From Aurantimonas sp036549475 (lineage in GTDB: Bacteria > Pseudomonadota > Alphaproteobacteria > Rhizobiales > Rhizobiaceae), in NCBI RefSeq assembly GCF_036549475.1, contig NZ_JAZHLI010000008.1, forward strand, positions 62,001 through 126,000: 64,000 nt of DNA, in the 5' to 3' direction. Under the pieces are notes generated by a model. That model had not been told where the DNA came from, made no database searches, and worked only from the letters and a program-made list of their open reading frames with translations. Shown piece after piece: positions 23,920 through 32,434 of this stretch. A program made the position numbers and the translations under genes. The stretch's first letter is position 1; every line of letters starts with the position of its first letter.

Positions 23920-24708
23920 TCAGCGAATCCCCTTGGAGACGACGCTCGCCATCTCGTCGGCGGCGGAGATCACCTTGGAGTTCATCTCGTAAGCCCGTTG
24001 GGCGGAGATCAGCTCGGAAATTTCCTTCACCGGATCGACGTTGGAATCCTCCAGATAACCCTGGTGGATGGTGCCGTAGCCTTCGTCGCCCGGCACACCG
24101 GCAGCGGGCGCACCTGACGCCACGGTCTCGCGGAAGAGATTGCCGCCCTGCGCGGCCAGACCGGCATTGTTGGCGAAGGTGGCGATCGTCAGCTGACCGA
24201 GATCCTCCAGGTCAGCCGCCCCGGCGACGCGGGCGAAGACCTGGCCGCTCTCGTTGACGACGATCTCGCTGGTATTGTCCGGTACGTTGATCGCCGGATC
24301 GACCAGCAGGCCATCGAGGGTCACGAGTTGCCCGTCGCCATTGGTGTTGAAGGCACCGTCGCGGGTGTAGAGGATCTCGCCGCCCGGCCCCTGCACCTGG
24401 AACCAGCCTTCGCCGTTCAGGGCGAGATCGAGCTTGTTGCCGGTCTGGTTCAGCGTGCCCTGCATGTGCATGTTGCGGATGGCGGCGAGCCGCGTGCCGA
24501 GGCCTAGCTGGGCGCCTTCTGGGACCACGCCCTGGCCGCCGCGGGCGGCGACACCCTGGGCGCGCTCGACCTGATAGAGCAGATCGGTGAACTCGGCACG
24601 TGCCCGCTTGAAACCGGTCGTGTTGATGTTCGCGATGTTGTTGGCAATGACCTCGACGTTGGTCTGCTGCGCATTCATGCCGGTCGCGGCGATCGCAAGG
24701 GCTCGCAT
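23920..24708 (-). CDS. flgG: FlgG, distal rod protein
   Basis: A 262-residue FlgG. It begins MRALAIAATGMNAQQTNVEVIANNIANINTTGFKRAR, the rod/hook family signature, and carries the FlgG-specific TRDGAFNTNGDGQLVTLDGL. It ends with the C-terminal helix SAQRAYEMNSKVISAADEM. The protein is exported by the type III apparatus and forms the distal rod. It is separated from fliE by 85 bp, within the same operon. Confidence 0.96.
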   Translation of the reverse strand: MRALAIAATGMNAQQTNVEVIANNIANINTTGFKRARAEFTDLLYQVERAQGVAARGGQGVVPEGAQLGLGTRLAAIRNMHMQGTLNQTGNKLDLALNGEGWFQVQGPGGEILYTRDGAFNTNGDGQLVTLDGLLVDPAINVPDNTSEIVVNESGQVFARVAGAADLEDLGQLTIATFANNAGLAAQGGNLFRETVASGAPAAGVPGDEGYGTIHQGYLEDSNVDPVKEISELISAQRAYEMNSKVISAADEMASVVSKGIR

Positions 24709-24793
24709 CGGATGGTTCCTTCAGGACAGTGTGCCGGTGCCCGTTCAGTACGGGGCGCCTCCAGGGAGTTTCAGATGACGGGGAACCGCCGGA

Positions 24794-25111
24794 TCAGATC
24801 GCCATCCGCGACAGTTCCATGTAGGCGCTGACCGCCTTGTCGCGGATCGAGACCGCGGTCTGGAGCGTGCGTTCGGCTTCCATGACCGCCTCGACCACGG
24901 CCTGGGTCGTCGCCTGGCCGTTGATCCCCCTGATCGAGGTGGCCTCGGCGGACTGCACGGTGGTGACGGCGTCCTTGGCGATCTGCGACAGGACGGCGCT
25001 GAAATCGGCGCGGCCGACCGGGCCGGCAGACGCCGCGCTCGTGGTTGCCAGGCCGGCATCCACGCTGCCGGTCTGGAGACGGGGCAGGCTCGCTCCGATA
25101 GCAGGAATCAT
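24794..25111 (-). CDS. fliE: FliE, MS ring-rod junction protein
   Basis: A 105-residue FliE with the C-terminal family pattern VVEAVMEAERTLQTAVSIRDKAVSAYMEL that joins the MS ring to the rod. It is exported by the type III apparatus. The start lies two bases after the flgC stop. The order flgB-flgC-fliE is the common one. Confidence 0.93.
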   Translation of the reverse strand: MIPAIGASLPRLQTGSVDAGLATTSAASAGPVGRADFSAVLSQIAKDAVTTVQSAEATSIRGINGQATTQAVVEAVMEAERTLQTAVSIRDKAVSAYMELSRMAI

Positions 25112-25113
25112 GG

Positions 25114-25530
25114 TCAGCTCCTCAGGAGATCGATGGTCATGTTGATGATTTCCCGCGCCTGCTTTACCACTTGGATGTTGGCTTCGTAGGAGCGGTTGGC
25201 TTCGCGCATGTCGGCCATTTCGACCAGCATGCGCACGTTCGGCATCTTGACGTAGCCGTCGGCATTGGCCGCCGGATTGCCGGGATCGCTTTCGATGATG
25301 AACGGCGAGTCGTCACGGTCGACCCTTTCGACCGAGACCATCTGCGCGCCCGACAACCGGTCGAGTTCGCTCTGGAAGCTGACCATCTTGCGCTGATACG
25401 GGTCGCTGCCGGGCGTCGTGCCGGTGGTCTGCGCATTGGCGATGTTTTCCGAAACGATGCGCATGCGCGTCGACTGGGCCTCGAGGCCGCTGGCGGCGAT
25501 CTTCAGCGAGGAGAGCAACGGATCGGACAT
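25114..25530 (-). CDS. flgC: FlgC, proximal rod protein
   Basis: A 138-residue FlgC with the N-terminal rod signature (LKIAASGLEAQSTRMRIVSENIANAQTTG), the GYVKMPNVRMLVEMADMREANRSYEAN C-terminal region and the expected size. It starts four bases after flgB and forms the proximal rod with FlgB and FlgF. Confidence 0.95.
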   Translation of the reverse strand: MSDPLLSSLKIAASGLEAQSTRMRIVSENIANAQTTGTTPGSDPYQRKMVSFQSELDRLSGAQMVSVERVDRDDSPFIIESDPGNPAANADGYVKMPNVRMLVEMADMREANRSYEANIQVVKQAREIINMTIDLLRS

Positions 25531-25534
25531 GAGA

Positions 25535-25915
25535 TTATCCCTTCGCGGACATGATGAGCATGCGGTGGAACGACTTCACCACCGACGTGCCGAGCGCATA
25601 TTCGCGCGACACTTCGCCGGCCTTCAGCATTTCCTGCGGCAGGCTGACCGAATTGCCGGAGTGCTTGACGTTCCAGGGAGTCTCGTCGATGACCTCGGAA
25701 TTTCCGGCTGCACTGTCCAGCGCGGCCAGATGCGTCGCCTGCGACCGCGCCATCCGAAGGGACGTTGCGTCGAGCGCCTCTGTGAAGGAGGAGAGATCCT
25801 TGGAGGTGTAGCCGGGCGTGTCGACATTGGCGACGTTCTCGGCCACCAGCGTCTGGCGCTGGGCCAAATAGGAGGTGCGCTGTGAGGCGAGCCCGAAGAT
25901 GTAGAGACTATCCAT
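25535..25915 (-). CDS. flgB: FlgB, proximal rod protein
   Basis: A 126-residue FlgB. It shows LAQRQTLVAENVANVDTPGYTSKDLSSF, the rod-family signature, and ends with a short amphipathic helix. It is the first gene of the flgB-flgC-fliE-flgG-flgA-flgI-motE-flgH-fliL-fliP run. The 216 bp upstream (25916-26131) contain no gene and no motif I can name, and probably hold the promoter. Confidence 0.93.
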   Translation of the reverse strand: MDSLYIFGLASQRTSYLAQRQTLVAENVANVDTPGYTSKDLSSFTEALDATSLRMARSQATHLAALDSAAGNSEVIDETPWNVKHSGNSVSLPQEMLKAGEVSREYALGTSVVKSFHRMLIMSAKG

Positions 25916-26131
25916 GACGATCCGCGCTAGAAACTTGCGACGGGTCCAGCCTTAGGACCGAGCGCTTGTCCGAAGCTTGATGAATTCACCAAAAGGACTT
26001 GGATCTGAGCGAAACGGGAAAAGTAGTTCAGCCGCGACGACGCACGTCTCCAGCCGCAGCGTCGCCCGCGGGGAAGAGCTGGTGCGGATCATGGTCAAGG
26101 GGATCGGAGCGGCCCCACGGGACCGCCCGGA

Positions 26132-26560
26132 TCAGGAAGCGCTCGGCTTCAGATGCGCATCCTGGATGGCATGTTCCAGACGCTCGACGCCCTCGTCGGG
26201 ACAAGCCGGACTGTCGAAGGAAATATAGGTGATGTCGACGGCGGCCGTGGCTGCGCCCAGCTCGAGCTGGAAATGCGCCGTCACGCCGTCATAGACGAAT
26301 TCCAGCGCCAGGCAGACGATGGGTACGGTGCCCCAGGACAGCCGCACATGGCCGGAATTGGCGAAGCGCAACACCCCGGGCTTGAGGAACAGCTCGGCCG
26401 ACGACGTCACGATGTCGGACAGATTGCCGTACCGCTCCAGTCGGAGGAAGGCGACATAGTCGACCACCTCGACCAGACGGAGCTCGGCGGCGACTTCCTT
26501 GATGCCTTCGGCGAGCGCCCGCTCCCGCGACAAGGTCCTGTGTTTCCGGATATCCAACAT
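26132..26560 (-). CDS. Unknown protein between flhB and flgB
   Basis: A 142-residue soluble protein that I do not recognise. It has a basic N-terminus (MLDIRKHRTLSRERALAEG), no signal peptide and no membrane helix. The middle is rich in beta strands (ELFLKPGVLRFANSGHVRLSWGTVPIVCLALEFVYDGVTAHFQLEL). It starts two bases after the flhB stop and is surely cotranscribed with flhB. Proteins of unknown function occupy this place in rhizobial flagellar clusters, so a role in flagellar export or its control is a reasonable guess only. Confidence 0.75.
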   Translation of the reverse strand: MLDIRKHRTLSRERALAEGIKEVAAELRLVEVVDYVAFLRLERYGNLSDIVTSSAELFLKPGVLRFANSGHVRLSWGTVPIVCLALEFVYDGVTAHFQLELGAATAAVDITYISFDSPACPDEGVERLEHAIQDAHLKPSAS

Positions 26561-26562
26561 GG

Positions 26563-27651
26563 CTACGCTGTAGCAACTCCTACCTTCGATCCCGTACGGG
26601 AGTGGAGGAAATAGATGATCTCAGCGATCGCCTTGAAGAACTGGGGCGGAATCATCTGATCGATCTCGACATGATCGTACATCGACCTTGCCAAGAGCTT
26701 GTCTTCGATCACCGGCACGTCATTCGCCTCGGCAATCTCGCGGATCTTGAGGGCGACTAGGTCTGCACCCTTGGCGACGACCACAGGGGCGCCGCCCTCC
26801 TCGCGAACATAGCGCAGCGCGATTGCGTAATGAGTCGGGTTGGCGATCACCAGGGTCGCCAACGGCACGTCGGCCATCATCCGGCGCCGCACCCTGTCGC
26901 GGCCGATCTGCCGCTGGCGCGCCTTGATCGCGGGATCGCCTTCAGCCTGCTTGTTCTCGTCCTTGATCTCCTGCTTCGACATCATCAGGTCGCGCCGCCA
27001 GTGGAACCGGGTCATGGCAAGGTCGGCGGCGACGAGGACGATGGTGGCGATCGAGATGCCCGAAAGGAGCTTCATCGCCATCTCCAGGATCAGCTCCGGA
27101 ATCAGGACCGGATCTGCGAACATGGCCTTCATCATCGTCGGGAAACTCGAGACGAGCAGCATGCTGACGACGACGCCGATGGTGATGAATTTGAACACCG
27201 CCTTGCCGAACTCCGTCAGCCCGCGCAGGCCGAAAATGCGCGTGAAGCCGGACGCCGGCGACACGTTCGACCATTTCGGCCTGATGCGCTCGATATTGAT
27301 CTGGGGCGGGTTCTGCAGGACGGAAGCGATGACGCCGCCGGCAATGAGCAATCCGGCCGCCGGCAGGATGAACCAGACGGCTTCGCGGGCCAGCATGTGG
27401 AGTACGTGGAGGGCATCGGCACTCGTATCCAAATCCCACTGAAGCGGATTCTCGAACGTGGTCTGCAGCGACAGGAGAAGGCGCTCGGCCCCGTCGCGGG
27501 CCTGCAGCGCGATGAACGCCATGATGGCCAGAAGCGAGGCCAGGATCGGCGCTTCCCGCGAGACCGGCAGATTGCCCTTCTCGACAGCGTCGCTGATCTT
27601 CTTCTCGGTCGGGAACTCCGTTTTTGAGGATTTGTCCTCGCTATCCGACAC
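26563..27651 (-). CDS. flhB: FlhB, flagellar export switch protein
   Basis: A 362-residue FlhB that switches export from rod/hook to filament substrates. The N-terminus (SDSEDKSSKTEFPTEKKISDAVEKGN) is typical, and four membrane segments follow (about 32-50, 88-110, 142-165, 185-210). The autocleavage motif NPTH is present in VIANPTHYAIALRY. The start at 27651 is GTG with a weak ribosome site; no better ATG exists near the conserved N-terminus. The gene is followed by the unknown 142-residue protein. Confidence 0.94.
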   Translation of the reverse strand: MSDSEDKSSKTEFPTEKKISDAVEKGNLPVSREAPILASLLAIMAFIALQARDGAERLLLSLQTTFENPLQWDLDTSADALHVLHMLAREAVWFILPAAGLLIAGGVIASVLQNPPQINIERIRPKWSNVSPASGFTRIFGLRGLTEFGKAVFKFITIGVVVSMLLVSSFPTMMKAMFADPVLIPELILEMAMKLLSGISIATIVLVAADLAMTRFHWRRDLMMSKQEIKDENKQAEGDPAIKARQRQIGRDRVRRRMMADVPLATLVIANPTHYAIALRYVREEGGAPVVVAKGADLVALKIREIAEANDVPVIEDKLLARSMYDHVEIDQMIPPQFFKAIAEIIYFLHSRTGSKVGVATA

Positions 27652-27750
27652 TGGCGATTAAGCTCCGCAGGTGTTGACGTTCGGTGAAGAGGACCGCTTC
27701 CCCGTCTTGCGACGGGAAAGCCGTGGAGGACAAGCGGCGCAAGGGTGCCG

Positions 27751-28800
27751 CTATCCTTCGGATTCGCCGTGCAGATCGAGCCGGCCCTGGCTCCACAGCT
27801 CGAGCGCCGTGCTGGCCACCTGGCGGCGGGCGCGATCGATGTCGGCAGCGGGCTTTTCGTCGCCGCGCTTGAACTCCGCCTCGACCATACGCCGCGAACG
27901 CGCACTGAGCGAAGACAACGCCGCTTCCTTGAGCTCGTCGCTCGCATTGCTGAAGGCCGCGATGATCACCTCCGTGTCGATCGCATCGAACAGCACCATG
28001 CGGGCACGCTTGGCCAGCGCCACGATGTCGTCGAAGGCGAACAGCAGGTTGCGCAGCTTCTCGGCATCCTTCGGCGATGTCTGGTCGAGCATCACGATCA
28101 GGTCGTCGGCATGGCTCTTCGACATGCGGTTGACGATGTCGGCGAGGACCGTGTGGCTGCTCTGCTGTTCGCCCCTCTCCGGCGAGGCAAGATACGCCTG
28201 ACGCAGATGGATTTCGAGCAGACGCTGGACAGGTCGCGTCAGGGATTTCAACGTGAGCACCCGGCGCATGACGTCGTGGCGGAAGGCCGGCTCGAACTCT
28301 CGGGCGACCGTGGCCGCAGTATCGGGCCGGATCTTCGACAGAAGCACGGCCACCACATGGGGGTGCTCGCGCGACAGACGCGGCGCAAGGATCTCGCCCT
28401 GCAGTTCGGCAACCGAGTCCCAGACGTTGCGGGAATCGCGCTCGGCGGCCTTGGTCCCATCGTCGGTCTCACCCGGCGAGACCGAGAAGATCGTCTCGAA
28501 TTCTTCTTCCGAGAGGGCGTCCTTCAACAGATTCGTCATCTGCTGCGAAGGTGCGTCCAGTCCCGGTGCCTTCTTGAAGGCTTCCTGGAACTCGTCGACC
28601 AGTTCGGCGATCTGCTCGGGCGTGACGGATTTCAGTCCCGCCGCGCTTTCCTTTAGAACCTTGATCTCGTTGGCCGAGAAATGCTTGAGGACCCGGGACG
28701 TGCCCGGCGTCCCCAGGGTGAGGAGGAGAACCGCCACGCGGGCCTTGCCGCTTGCCGGCAGTTCCGGAAGGTCATCCTGAAAAGCGGCGATCATCGACAT
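27751..28800 (-). CDS. fliG: FliG, motor switch and torque protein
   Basis: A 349-residue FliG. It carries the N-terminal MS-ring-binding domain, the middle domain containing EHPHVVAVLLSKIRPDTAA (the EHPQ-like motif), and the C-terminal domain with DDIVALAKRARMVLFDAI and the charged SLSARSRRMVEAEF helix that meets MotA. ATG at 28800, with a second one at 28794. It lies between flhB (99-bp gap) and fliN (5-bp gap). Confidence 0.94.
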   Translation of the reverse strand: MSMIAAFQDDLPELPASGKARVAVLLLTLGTPGTSRVLKHFSANEIKVLKESAAGLKSVTPEQIAELVDEFQEAFKKAPGLDAPSQQMTNLLKDALSEEEFETIFSVSPGETDDGTKAAERDSRNVWDSVAELQGEILAPRLSREHPHVVAVLLSKIRPDTAATVAREFEPAFRHDVMRRVLTLKSLTRPVQRLLEIHLRQAYLASPERGEQQSSHTVLADIVNRMSKSHADDLIVMLDQTSPKDAEKLRNLLFAFDDIVALAKRARMVLFDAIDTEVIIAAFSNASDELKEAALSSLSARSRRMVEAEFKRGDEKPAADIDRARRQVASTALELWSQGRLDLHGESEG

Positions 28801-28805
28801 GACGA

Positions 28806-29135
28806 TCAGGCTGCCCGCTGGTTCTTGGCGGAAATCCGCGCGCCCGGCTTGGCGACTTCCGTCAGCGTGACGCCGAAGCGCTGCTCTTCGTTGTCGAGGA
28901 CGACGATCTCGCCGCGCGCGATGACCCGGCCATTGATGATGACGTCGACCGGGTCGCCGACCTTGCTCTCCAGCTTGACCACCGCACCACGGCCCAGGTC
29001 GAGCACCTCGGCGACGGTCATGCTAGTCGAACCGAGCACGATGTGCATCGTGACCTGCAGATCCTTCACCAGGTCCAGGTCCATACGGCCGGAGCCCACG
29101 TCGGCGCCGGCGGTGGCGAAGTTCTCGTCGGTCAT
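28806..29135 (-). CDS. fliN: FliN, motor switch protein
   Basis: A 109-residue FliN. A short acidic tail is followed by the SpoA domain: LVKDLQVTMHIVLGSTSMTVAEVLDLGRGAVVKL, then DVIINGRVIARGEIVVLD and FGVTLTEV. It forms the base of the C-ring and binds CheY-P together with FliM. It is expressed in the fliM-DUF6468-fliN-fliG order of this operon. Confidence 0.93.
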   Translation of the reverse strand: MTDENFATAGADVGSGRMDLDLVKDLQVTMHIVLGSTSMTVAEVLDLGRGAVVKLESKVGDPVDVIINGRVIARGEIVVLDNEEQRFGVTLTEVAKPGARISAKNQRAA

Positions 29136-29201
29136 GTTCGTCCTCGGTCTTCTGCCGGCCGCATCATGCGGGGCGTGTCACACAGTAGTGATCATTCGGA
29201 T

Positions 29202-29576
29202 CTAGCGGGCCAGACTGGCGTGAAGCCTGCGATCGGACCATTCCCCTGCGGGCTGCAGGACATGATGGATGCGCGCCGTGTCTGCACGCAGTGGCTGGGG
29301 GTCCGCTTTGGCGATCAGGTTCTCCAGCCGCGCATGGGCGTCGTTGGCCTCCGCGACCCGTGCCTCCAGGCGGCGTAGAGTCACGATGCCATCATGCTTG
29401 AGCCCGACGACGGCGTCGGCCGCGCGCGTGATTGCAGCATCGGCCCGCGAAAGCGCCTCCGACAGGCTGCTTTCGGAAGAGCGCAGGATCCGCAGTTCCC
29501 GCTGCATGCGCGAGCAACGGAACGCCGTGACGACCAGCGCCGCGACGAGAGCGAAATCAGTCAGATAGGATATCAT
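29202..29576 (-). CDS. DUF6468-type flagellar membrane protein
   Basis: A 124-residue protein with one N-terminal membrane helix (about 1-20, MISYLTDFALVAALVVTAF). A coiled-coil region follows, with LRILRSSESSLSEALSRADAAITRAADAVVGLK, and a polar tail. Proteins with this layout (DUF6468) sit in alphaproteobacterial flagellar clusters beside fliM and fliN; their role is not known to me. ATG at 29576 is preferred to a TTG one codon earlier. It overlaps the end of fliM by 20 bp, so it is translationally linked. Confidence 0.75.
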   Translation of the reverse strand: MISYLTDFALVAALVVTAFRCSRMQRELRILRSSESSLSEALSRADAAITRAADAVVGLKHDGIVTLRRLEARVAEANDAHARLENLIAKADPQPLRADTARIHHVLQPAGEWSDRRLHASLAR

Positions 29577-30492
29577 CAATGAACTCCTCGGCGGGATCGA
29601 TGCGTTCCTCGATGCGGACCACGTAGGAATCGCGCGACCGGCCCATATGGGCGCGGAACAGCGGCTGGTCTTCGCACTCGATCGCGATCAGGCTGTTGGC
29701 GCTGACGTCCAGCGCGATGGTGTCACCGACGCTGAAGCTGGCGATCGTCCCGAGATCGACCTTCTTCTTCGTGACGATGGCCTTGAGGCGCAGATCGCTC
29801 TTGGCAAAGCTCTCCTTGATGGCGTTCGACCAGCTTTCCTCGCGGTCGGGTGGCGGCATCTTCGGCGGCTCGCGCAGGAACCGCAGATGCGGCGCGAACA
29901 ACGCGCCCGGCAGGGCAAAAGTGATCGTTGTGGAGAGCGACGCGACCGTGAGGTCGAAGCGGAACAGGATGAACCTATCGGTCTCCCCGCCGAGATGCTC
30001 GCCCAGTTCGGCCGCGGTGACGATGCTGCCCACCGACAGGCGCAACTCGCCGATCATGTCGAACACCGACAGTGCCGCGTCGGCCATCGTTGCCAGTCCC
30101 AGCTTGACGATGCTGCGGTCGAGATCGGTCGGCGGCCGCGGCGGCGTGCCCGAGGGCGACGGCTCGGCGGCGAAGAGCGCGGAGATCAGTGCCTCGAGCG
30201 CCTCGTGGTCGAGCATCGCATAGCCTGGGCTGCGAAAGCGCGGCGAGGACAGCAGCGCGTACATGCCGCTGGCAGTATCCTCGTCGTCGAGATCCGGTGC
30301 GAAGTCGGATTCCACTTCGCGCAGGGTCAGGTCGATGCTCGCGCCGGCGATCGCTTCGATCCTGGTCGCCGAATTGGCAGCCCAGGTCTCGGCCATGTGC
30401 TTCAGGCGCGGCAGGCGCCGTGGTTCGAATTCGGCGGCATTGCGCAGGCGTTCGCCGACATCCGCACCGCTGATCTGTTCGGTCTGGCTCAT
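29557..30492 (-). CDS. fliM: FliM, motor switch protein
   Basis: A 311-residue FliM of the divergent rhizobial kind. The N-terminal CheY-binding segment is MSQTEQISGADVGERLRNAA. The CheC-like middle region runs about 45-220, and a C-terminal SpoA region contains DLRLKAIVTKKKVDLGTIASFSVGDTIALDV. Start ATG at 30492 has AGGAG nine bases upstream, which decides it over a GTG 18 bases earlier. It starts four bases downstream of the motA stop. Confidence 0.87.
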   Translation of the reverse strand: MSQTEQISGADVGERLRNAAEFEPRRLPRLKHMAETWAANSATRIEAIAGASIDLTLREVESDFAPDLDDEDTASGMYALLSSPRFRSPGYAMLDHEALEALISALFAAEPSPSGTPPRPPTDLDRSIVKLGLATMADAALSVFDMIGELRLSVGSIVTAAELGEHLGGETDRFILFRFDLTVASLSTTITFALPGALFAPHLRFLREPPKMPPPDREESWSNAIKESFAKSDLRLKAIVTKKKVDLGTIASFSVGDTIALDVSANSLIAIECEDQPLFRAHMGRSRDSYVVRIEERIDPAEEFIDDILSD

Positions 30493-30496
30493 CGGA

Positions 30497-31360
30497 TCAG
30501 GCTCCTGCACCGGCGCCGATTGTCTCGGTCTCGACCTGGTCGATGGACGGACGGTCGTAGGCGGAGATGGTCTTGCGGCCGTATTCGAGAGCGACCTGCG
30601 GGATGGCGCCGTTCATGTAGGCGATCAGGGTGGAGCGCACGATGACGAAGACCCGGATGTTCCGCTCGCGCACCGACTTCACCTTTGTCGCGATCGGGCC
30701 GACGACGCCGTAGGAGAAGAAGATGCCGGCGAAGGTGCCGACAAGTGCGGCGCCGATGAGGTGGCCGAGTACTTCCGGCGACTGGTCGAGGGCGCCCATG
30801 GCCTTGATGACGCCGAGAACGGCGGCGACGATGCCGAGCGCGGGCAGGCCGTCGGCCATGTCCTGGAGGGCGTTCTTGGGCTTGAGCCGGTCCGAGGAGA
30901 TCGTCTGGATCTCCTCTTCCATCAGCGACTCGATCTCGTGGGGCCGGGCATTGCCGATGATGATGAGGCGGCAATAGTCGCAGATGAAGTGAACGAGGGC
31001 CTCGTCCTTCATCAGCTCGGGATAGGCCTGGAAGATCGGCGATTCCTTCGGCTCGTCGATATGCGCCTCGACCTCGCCGCGCGACTTCGACCGCATCTCG
31101 CGCATCAGCTGATGCAGGAGCGCCAGGACCTTCAGATAGTCGTTCTGGGTGGGGACCTTGTTCTTGAAGGCCTCCATCACGGCCTTGCCCGTGTCCTTGA
31201 CCACCTTGGTGGGGTTTGCGACCAGGAAGGTTCCGATCGAGGACCCCAGGATGATGACGTACTCGAACGGCTGCACGAGAACGGCGAGATGGCCACCCAT
31301 GGCGACAAAGCCGCCGAGAAGGCAGCTCAAGGTGACGATCAGTCCGACTAGAATGCCCAT
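30497..31360 (-). CDS. motA: MotA, flagellar stator protein
   Basis: A 287-residue MotA. The first two membrane helices (about 3-24 and 33-52) begin GILVGLIVTLSCLLGGFVAMGGH, followed by a large cytoplasmic loop with charged residues that contact FliG (about 55-170). Helices 3 and 4 follow (ALGIVAAVLGVIKAM and AALVGTFAGIFFSYGVVGPI). ATG at 31360 with a G-rich ribosome site gives the standard length. It is the first gene of the leftward motA-fliM-DUF6468-fliN-fliG-flhB run. No MotB is in the window. Confidence 0.94.
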   Translation of the reverse strand: MGILVGLIVTLSCLLGGFVAMGGHLAVLVQPFEYVIILGSSIGTFLVANPTKVVKDTGKAVMEAFKNKVPTQNDYLKVLALLHQLMREMRSKSRGEVEAHIDEPKESPIFQAYPELMKDEALVHFICDYCRLIIIGNARPHEIESLMEEEIQTISSDRLKPKNALQDMADGLPALGIVAAVLGVIKAMGALDQSPEVLGHLIGAALVGTFAGIFFSYGVVGPIATKVKSVRERNIRVFVIVRSTLIAYMNGAIPQVALEYGRKTISAYDRPSIDQVETETIGAGAGA

Positions 31361-31538
31361 GCGGCCCCCGAATGCGAATGTTGCTGACCACCGGTAGGAA
31401 GTACCGCTTGTGCGAGGCTTGCTGTCCGGCGCATCCACCGCTCCATTCGTGCGGAACGGACGGACGGTGCCCGGCGACAGGCTGGCGCAAGGGTCAGCCC
31501 GGATTTTCCCGGCATACGCACTTCTACCGGAGGCCCGC

Positions 31539-31706
31539 ATGCCGGCCGCAACCACCCGTTCGACATTCCTCTATCGCGACATGCCCGGCGCCGTGACCCG
31601 TTCGGCCGGACGGGCGCGCATCGAACGCGTTCTCGACCGTCCTGCGGGCTGGTCGTCCGGATCGGCTGCCGCCGCGAGCCGTCTCGAAGACAGTCGGGGT
31701 ATCTGA
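31539..31706 (+). CDS. Small unknown protein upstream of flgF
   Basis: A 55-residue basic ORF that starts MPAATTRSTFLYRDMPG and ends two bases before the flgF ATG (TGACGATG). Its start has an excellent ribosome site, GGAGG six bases upstream, which is why I list it. It has no signal peptide and is Arg/Ala/Ser-rich. The region 31361-31538 is otherwise the divergent promoter region between motA and flgF. It could be a translational leader for flgF or a real small flagellar protein. Confidence 0.5.
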   Translation: MPAATTRSTFLYRDMPGAVTRSAGRARIERVLDRPAGWSSGSAAAASRLEDSRGI

Positions 31707-31708
31707 CG

Positions 31709-32434
31709 ATGGAAACTGCACTTCCGGTCGCGCTCTCGGCGCAGCTCGCCATGTCGAAGCGGCTCGACACTATCGCCCACAACGTCGCGAATTCGCGGAC
31801 CACAGGCTTTCGTGCCGAAGAGATCAAGTTCGAGGAACTGATCTCGATGAGCGCGCCCGAGCCGGTCTCCTTCGCATCCGAGGGCACCACCTATTTCTCG
31901 ACCCGCTCCGGCGAGATGACCCAGACGGGCAATCCGCTGGACATCGCCGTCGACGGCGACGGCTTCCTCGCCTTCCAGGGTCCCAACGGCCCGGTCTATA
32001 CCCGCGACGGACGCATGCGGATCACCGCCGAAGGCATGGTGGAAACCCTCAACGGGTACCCGCTCGTCGATGTCGGCGGCGCACCGCTGCAGGTCGACCC
32101 GAATGCCGGTCCGATCACCGTCACCCGCGACGGCATGATCAGCCAGAACGGCGCGCAGGTCGGCGCCGTCGGTCTGTTCCAGCTGCCGGCCGGCGCAAAA
32201 CTGACGCGCTTCGAGAATTCCGGCCTGATCCCGGATCAGGCCGCGATCCCGGTTCTGGAATTTGCCGATCACGGCGTGATCCAGGGGTTCCAGGAGGGCT
32301 CGAACGTCAATCCCATACTCGAGATCAGCCGGCTGATCGCGTTGCAGCGCGCCTTCGAGAACGCCTCGAACCTCGTGCAGAGCTCCGAGCGCACGCTGGA
32401 TAGCGCGATCAAGACCCTCGGGACCAACTCGTGA
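31709..32434 (+). CDS. flgF: FlgF, proximal rod protein
   Basis: A 241-residue FlgF. Family signatures: LSAQLAMSKRLDTIAHNVANSRTTGFRAE at the N-terminus, GNPLDIAVDGDGFLAFQ, YTRDGRMRITAEGMVETLNGYPLVD and the C-terminal SRLIALQRAFENASNLVQSSE. It is the first recognised gene of the rightward pair flgF-fliI, divergent from motA. Its stop overlaps the GTG start of fliI (GTGA). Confidence 0.95.
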   Translation: METALPVALSAQLAMSKRLDTIAHNVANSRTTGFRAEEIKFEELISMSAPEPVSFASEGTTYFSTRSGEMTQTGNPLDIAVDGDGFLAFQGPNGPVYTRDGRMRITAEGMVETLNGYPLVDVGGAPLQVDPNAGPITVTRDGMISQNGAQVGAVGLFQLPAGAKLTRFENSGLIPDQAAIPVLEFADHGVIQGFQEGSNVNPILEISRLIALQRAFENASNLVQSSERTLDSAIKTLGTNS

